This document shows, one piece after another, positions 5,571 through 7,317 of a stretch of 7,317 nucleotides of DNA; within the stretch, counting starts at the first letter, position 1; every line of letters begins with the position of its first letter. The notes under the pieces are model-generated. The model had not been told where the DNA came from. It was given only the letters and a program-made list of their open reading frames with translations, and did not search any database. The stretch lies in contig JAGYNX010000098.1 in assembly GCA_018399855.1 (NCBI GenBank), positions 1 to 7,317 on the forward strand. Reading direction: 5' to 3'. The stretch comes from Spirochaetota bacterium (GTDB taxonomy: Bacteria; Spirochaetota; UBA4802; UB4802). Both the position numbers and the translations under genes were made by a program.

Positions 5571-7317
5571 ATGAGTGAAAACGCAAAGAAAATCCCCACA
5601 CGGGAAGAAATTGATAGAACCAGTACCTGGGACCTATCCCCCCTTTTTAGCAGTGAAAAAGAATGGGATGAATTATTTCATACCGTTGAAAAGCAATTGT
5701 CCCAATACCAGTCATACATGGGAAAACTTGGCGACTCTGTTTCAGTATTCACGAAGGCTATTGAATTTGACCTGCAAATCTCACGCGATATTGAACGACT
5801 CTACACTTACGCCCACCTGAAAAGTGACGAGGATAAAACAAATCAGCATCACCAGGGAATGTACCAGCGGGTGGTAACCCTTGCACACCGGGCCGGCGAA
5901 CTTTCAAGCTTCATGACGCCTGAAATACAATCAATACCCTCACACACAATGAACCAGTTCATGAAAGACCCGTCGTTGCAACAGTACAGCATTTATCTCG
6001 ACAGAATACTTCGCATGAGACCCCATACACTTGATCCTGAAAAGGAAGAACTTCTTGCCACCGTTTCTGAAATGGCGCAGGCCCCTTCTGAATTTTTCAG
6101 CCAGCTTGATAACGCGGACATGCAGTTTGGATCACTCCAAAACGAGAAAGGTGAAAAGATCGAACTGAGCCATGGTAATTTTATCAACTTTTTAATGTCA
6201 CCGGACAGGGATGTGAGAAAAAATGCTTTTTTCCAGTACTACAGGGCATACCAGGGACACAGGCACAGCATCTCGTCCTCCCTCGCCTATTCCATTAAGA
6301 AGGATTTCATTTATTCACGGATACGAAAATTCGAAGACTGCCGCAGTGCAGCCCTGTTCTCTGATAACATGCCGGTAGAAGTATATGACAACCTTCTATC
6401 TACTGTAAAAGAAAACCTGCAGCCCCTTTTTAAATATTTCGATTTCAGAAAAAAGGCCCTGGGCCTTGACACTCTTCACTTTTATGACACCTATGTACCC
6501 ATAATCAGTGATGTGCCCTTTCACATGACATACGAAGAAGCAGTTGCCACATGCTGCAGTGCACTGGCCCCCCTGGGAGAAGATTACGTTACCCATCTTG
6601 AAGAAGGACTTCTGGGAGGCTGGGTAGACCGTTACGAAAACCGCGGCAAACGCAGCGGGGCCTATTCATCGGGCTGTTACGACTCTCCGCCCTATATACT
6701 CATGAATTATCATGAAAACAATATAAACAGCCTGTATACACTTATTCATGAAGCGGGACATTCAATGCATTCATTGTACTCGATAGAGAACCAGCCATAC
6801 GTGTACCATGATTACACCATATTCGTCGCCGAGGTTGCATCCACATTCAACGAGGCACTGCTGAGCCGCTACCTGCTGGAGCAATACAGCGATAATCCCC
6901 GCATGCAGGCATATATACTGAACCGTGAGATTGACAATATTCGCGGAACCCTTTACCGGCAAACCATGTTCGCCGAGTTTGAGAAAATCAGTCATAATTA
7001 CGCGGAAAAGAACACGCCTCTCACACTGGACAATTTAACCAATATATATGATGACCTTCTGAAGCAGTATTTTGGTGACGCCATAATAATTGATGAGGTT
7101 CTGCCCCTTGAGTGCCTTCGCATCCCTCATTTTTATTCACCCTTCTATGTCTATAAATATGCTACAGGTATTTCGGCTGCCATTGCCCTATCTGAAATGG
7201 TTCTCGCCGGTAAAGAAGAGGAGCGCCAGAGGTATCTTGACTTTCTGAAAATGGGTGGCAGCAAGTGGCCCCTTGAAGAGTTGCAGGCGGCCGGGGTTGA
7301 CATGCGTCAGCCCGAAC
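5571..7317 (+). CDS. pepF: Oligoendopeptidase F, M3B zinc metallopeptidase (3' end outside window)
   Basis: An uninterrupted frame from ATG 5571 to the right edge gives 582 residues without a stop. It is a cytosolic zinc peptidase that cleaves short peptides, typically in peptide turnover and nutrition. The N-terminal half (WDLSPLF at 20-26, then a long helical region) is the M3B lid. The catalytic domain carries H393-E-A-G-H397 and the third zinc ligand E421 in VAEVAST, 24 residues after the second histidine. KRSGAYSSG precedes it, and the late HFYSPFYVYKYATG block supplies the substrate-binding His and Tyr residues. The family is usually about 600 residues, and the sequence has already reached the closing AAGVDM-x-x-PE motif, so perhaps 15-25 residues are missing. 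The start is supported by AGAGGA at 5558-5563. It is divergent from mgsA and appears to begin its own transcript. The absence of a signal peptide agrees with cytosolic location. Confidence 0.93.
   Translation, partial: MSENAKKIPTREEIDRTSTWDLSPLFSSEKEWDELFHTVEKQLSQYQSYMGKLGDSVSVFTKAIEFDLQISRDIERLYTYAHLKSDEDKTNQHHQGMYQRVVTLAHRAGELSSFMTPEIQSIPSHTMNQFMKDPSLQQYSIYLDRILRMRPHTLDPEKEELLATVSEMAQAPSEFFSQLDNADMQFGSLQNEKGEKIELSHGNFINFLMSPDRDVRKNAFFQYYRAYQGHRHSISSSLAYSIKKDFIYSRIRKFEDCRSAALFSDNMPVEVYDNLLSTVKENLQPLFKYFDFRKKALGLDTLHFYDTYVPIISDVPFHMTYEEAVATCCSALAPLGEDYVTHLEEGLLGGWVDRYENRGKRSGAYSSGCYDSPPYILMNYHENNINSLYTLIHEAGHSMHSLYSIENQPYVYHDYTIFVAEVASTFNEALLSRYLLEQYSDNPRMQAYILNREIDNIRGTLYRQTMFAEFEKISHNYAEKNTPLTLDNLTNIYDDLLKQYFGDAIIIDEVLPLECLRIPHFYSPFYVYKYATGISAAIALSEMVLAGKEEERQRYLDFLKMGGSKWPLEELQAAGVDMRQPE

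Noticed and set aside
952..5582. Identical gene starts ATGAGTGAAAAC for the HD gene and pepF
   Set aside because: A 12-base match at two MSEN- starts; the proteins and upstream regions are otherwise unrelated.
1515..7060. 15-bp direct repeat: ATATGATGACCTTCT at 1515-1529 and again at 7046-7060
   Set aside because: One copy is intergenic and the other encodes YDDLL inside pepF; there are no flanking similarities or further copies, so a chance match is more likely than a mobile or attachment site.

Overview
This 7.3 kb window is ordinary, densely packed bacterial chromosome. It holds five complete recognisable enzymes or transporters, one complete small HD-domain protein, and a partial gene at each edge. 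No rRNA, tRNA, CRISPR array or insertion sequence is visible. Base composition is moderate, with no obvious island. The set (methylglyoxal synthase, PepF-type oligoendopeptidase, a PF06541-type membrane protein paired with an HD hydrolase) suggests a fermentative, probably anaerobic bacterium, with Spirochaetota or Bacillota as the most plausible phyla. That placement is inference, because no taxonomic marker gene is present.

Left block, + strand (1-2718): the C-terminal end of a probable TetR-like regulator (stop at 233); a five-helix membrane protein of the 'putative ABC transporter permease' family PF06541 (264-959); an HD-domain metal-dependent phosphohydrolase overlapping it by 8 nt (952-1443); then, after 87 nt, a YajR-like MFS transporter with a GTG start (1531-2718). 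The tight spacing of the first three suggests one transcription unit. The MFS gene may be read through from it or may have its own control. The 87-nt gap contains a dyad and a tiny upstream reading frame whose stop overlaps the GTG.

Middle block, - strand (2711-5452): an apparent operon reading leftward, mgsA (methylglyoxal synthase), then a TrmA/RlmC/RlmD-family rRNA uracil-C5 methyltransferase, then a THUMP-domain rRNA guanine-N2 methyltransferase of the YpsC/RlmL-N type. mgsA and the second gene are 22 nt apart, and the two methyltransferases overlap by an ATGA. The last gene's stop overlaps the MFS gene's stop tail to tail by 8 nt, leaving no room for an intergenic terminator.

Right block, + strand (5571-7317): oligoendopeptidase F (M3B zinc metallopeptidase), nearly complete but running off the right edge. 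It is divergent from mgsA across a 118-nt AT-rich region holding a reasonable minus-strand sigma70-type promoter for mgsA and good Shine-Dalgarno sequences for both genes.

No clearly new system is visible. The least understood element is the translationally coupled PF06541 membrane protein and HD hydrolase behind a regulator.
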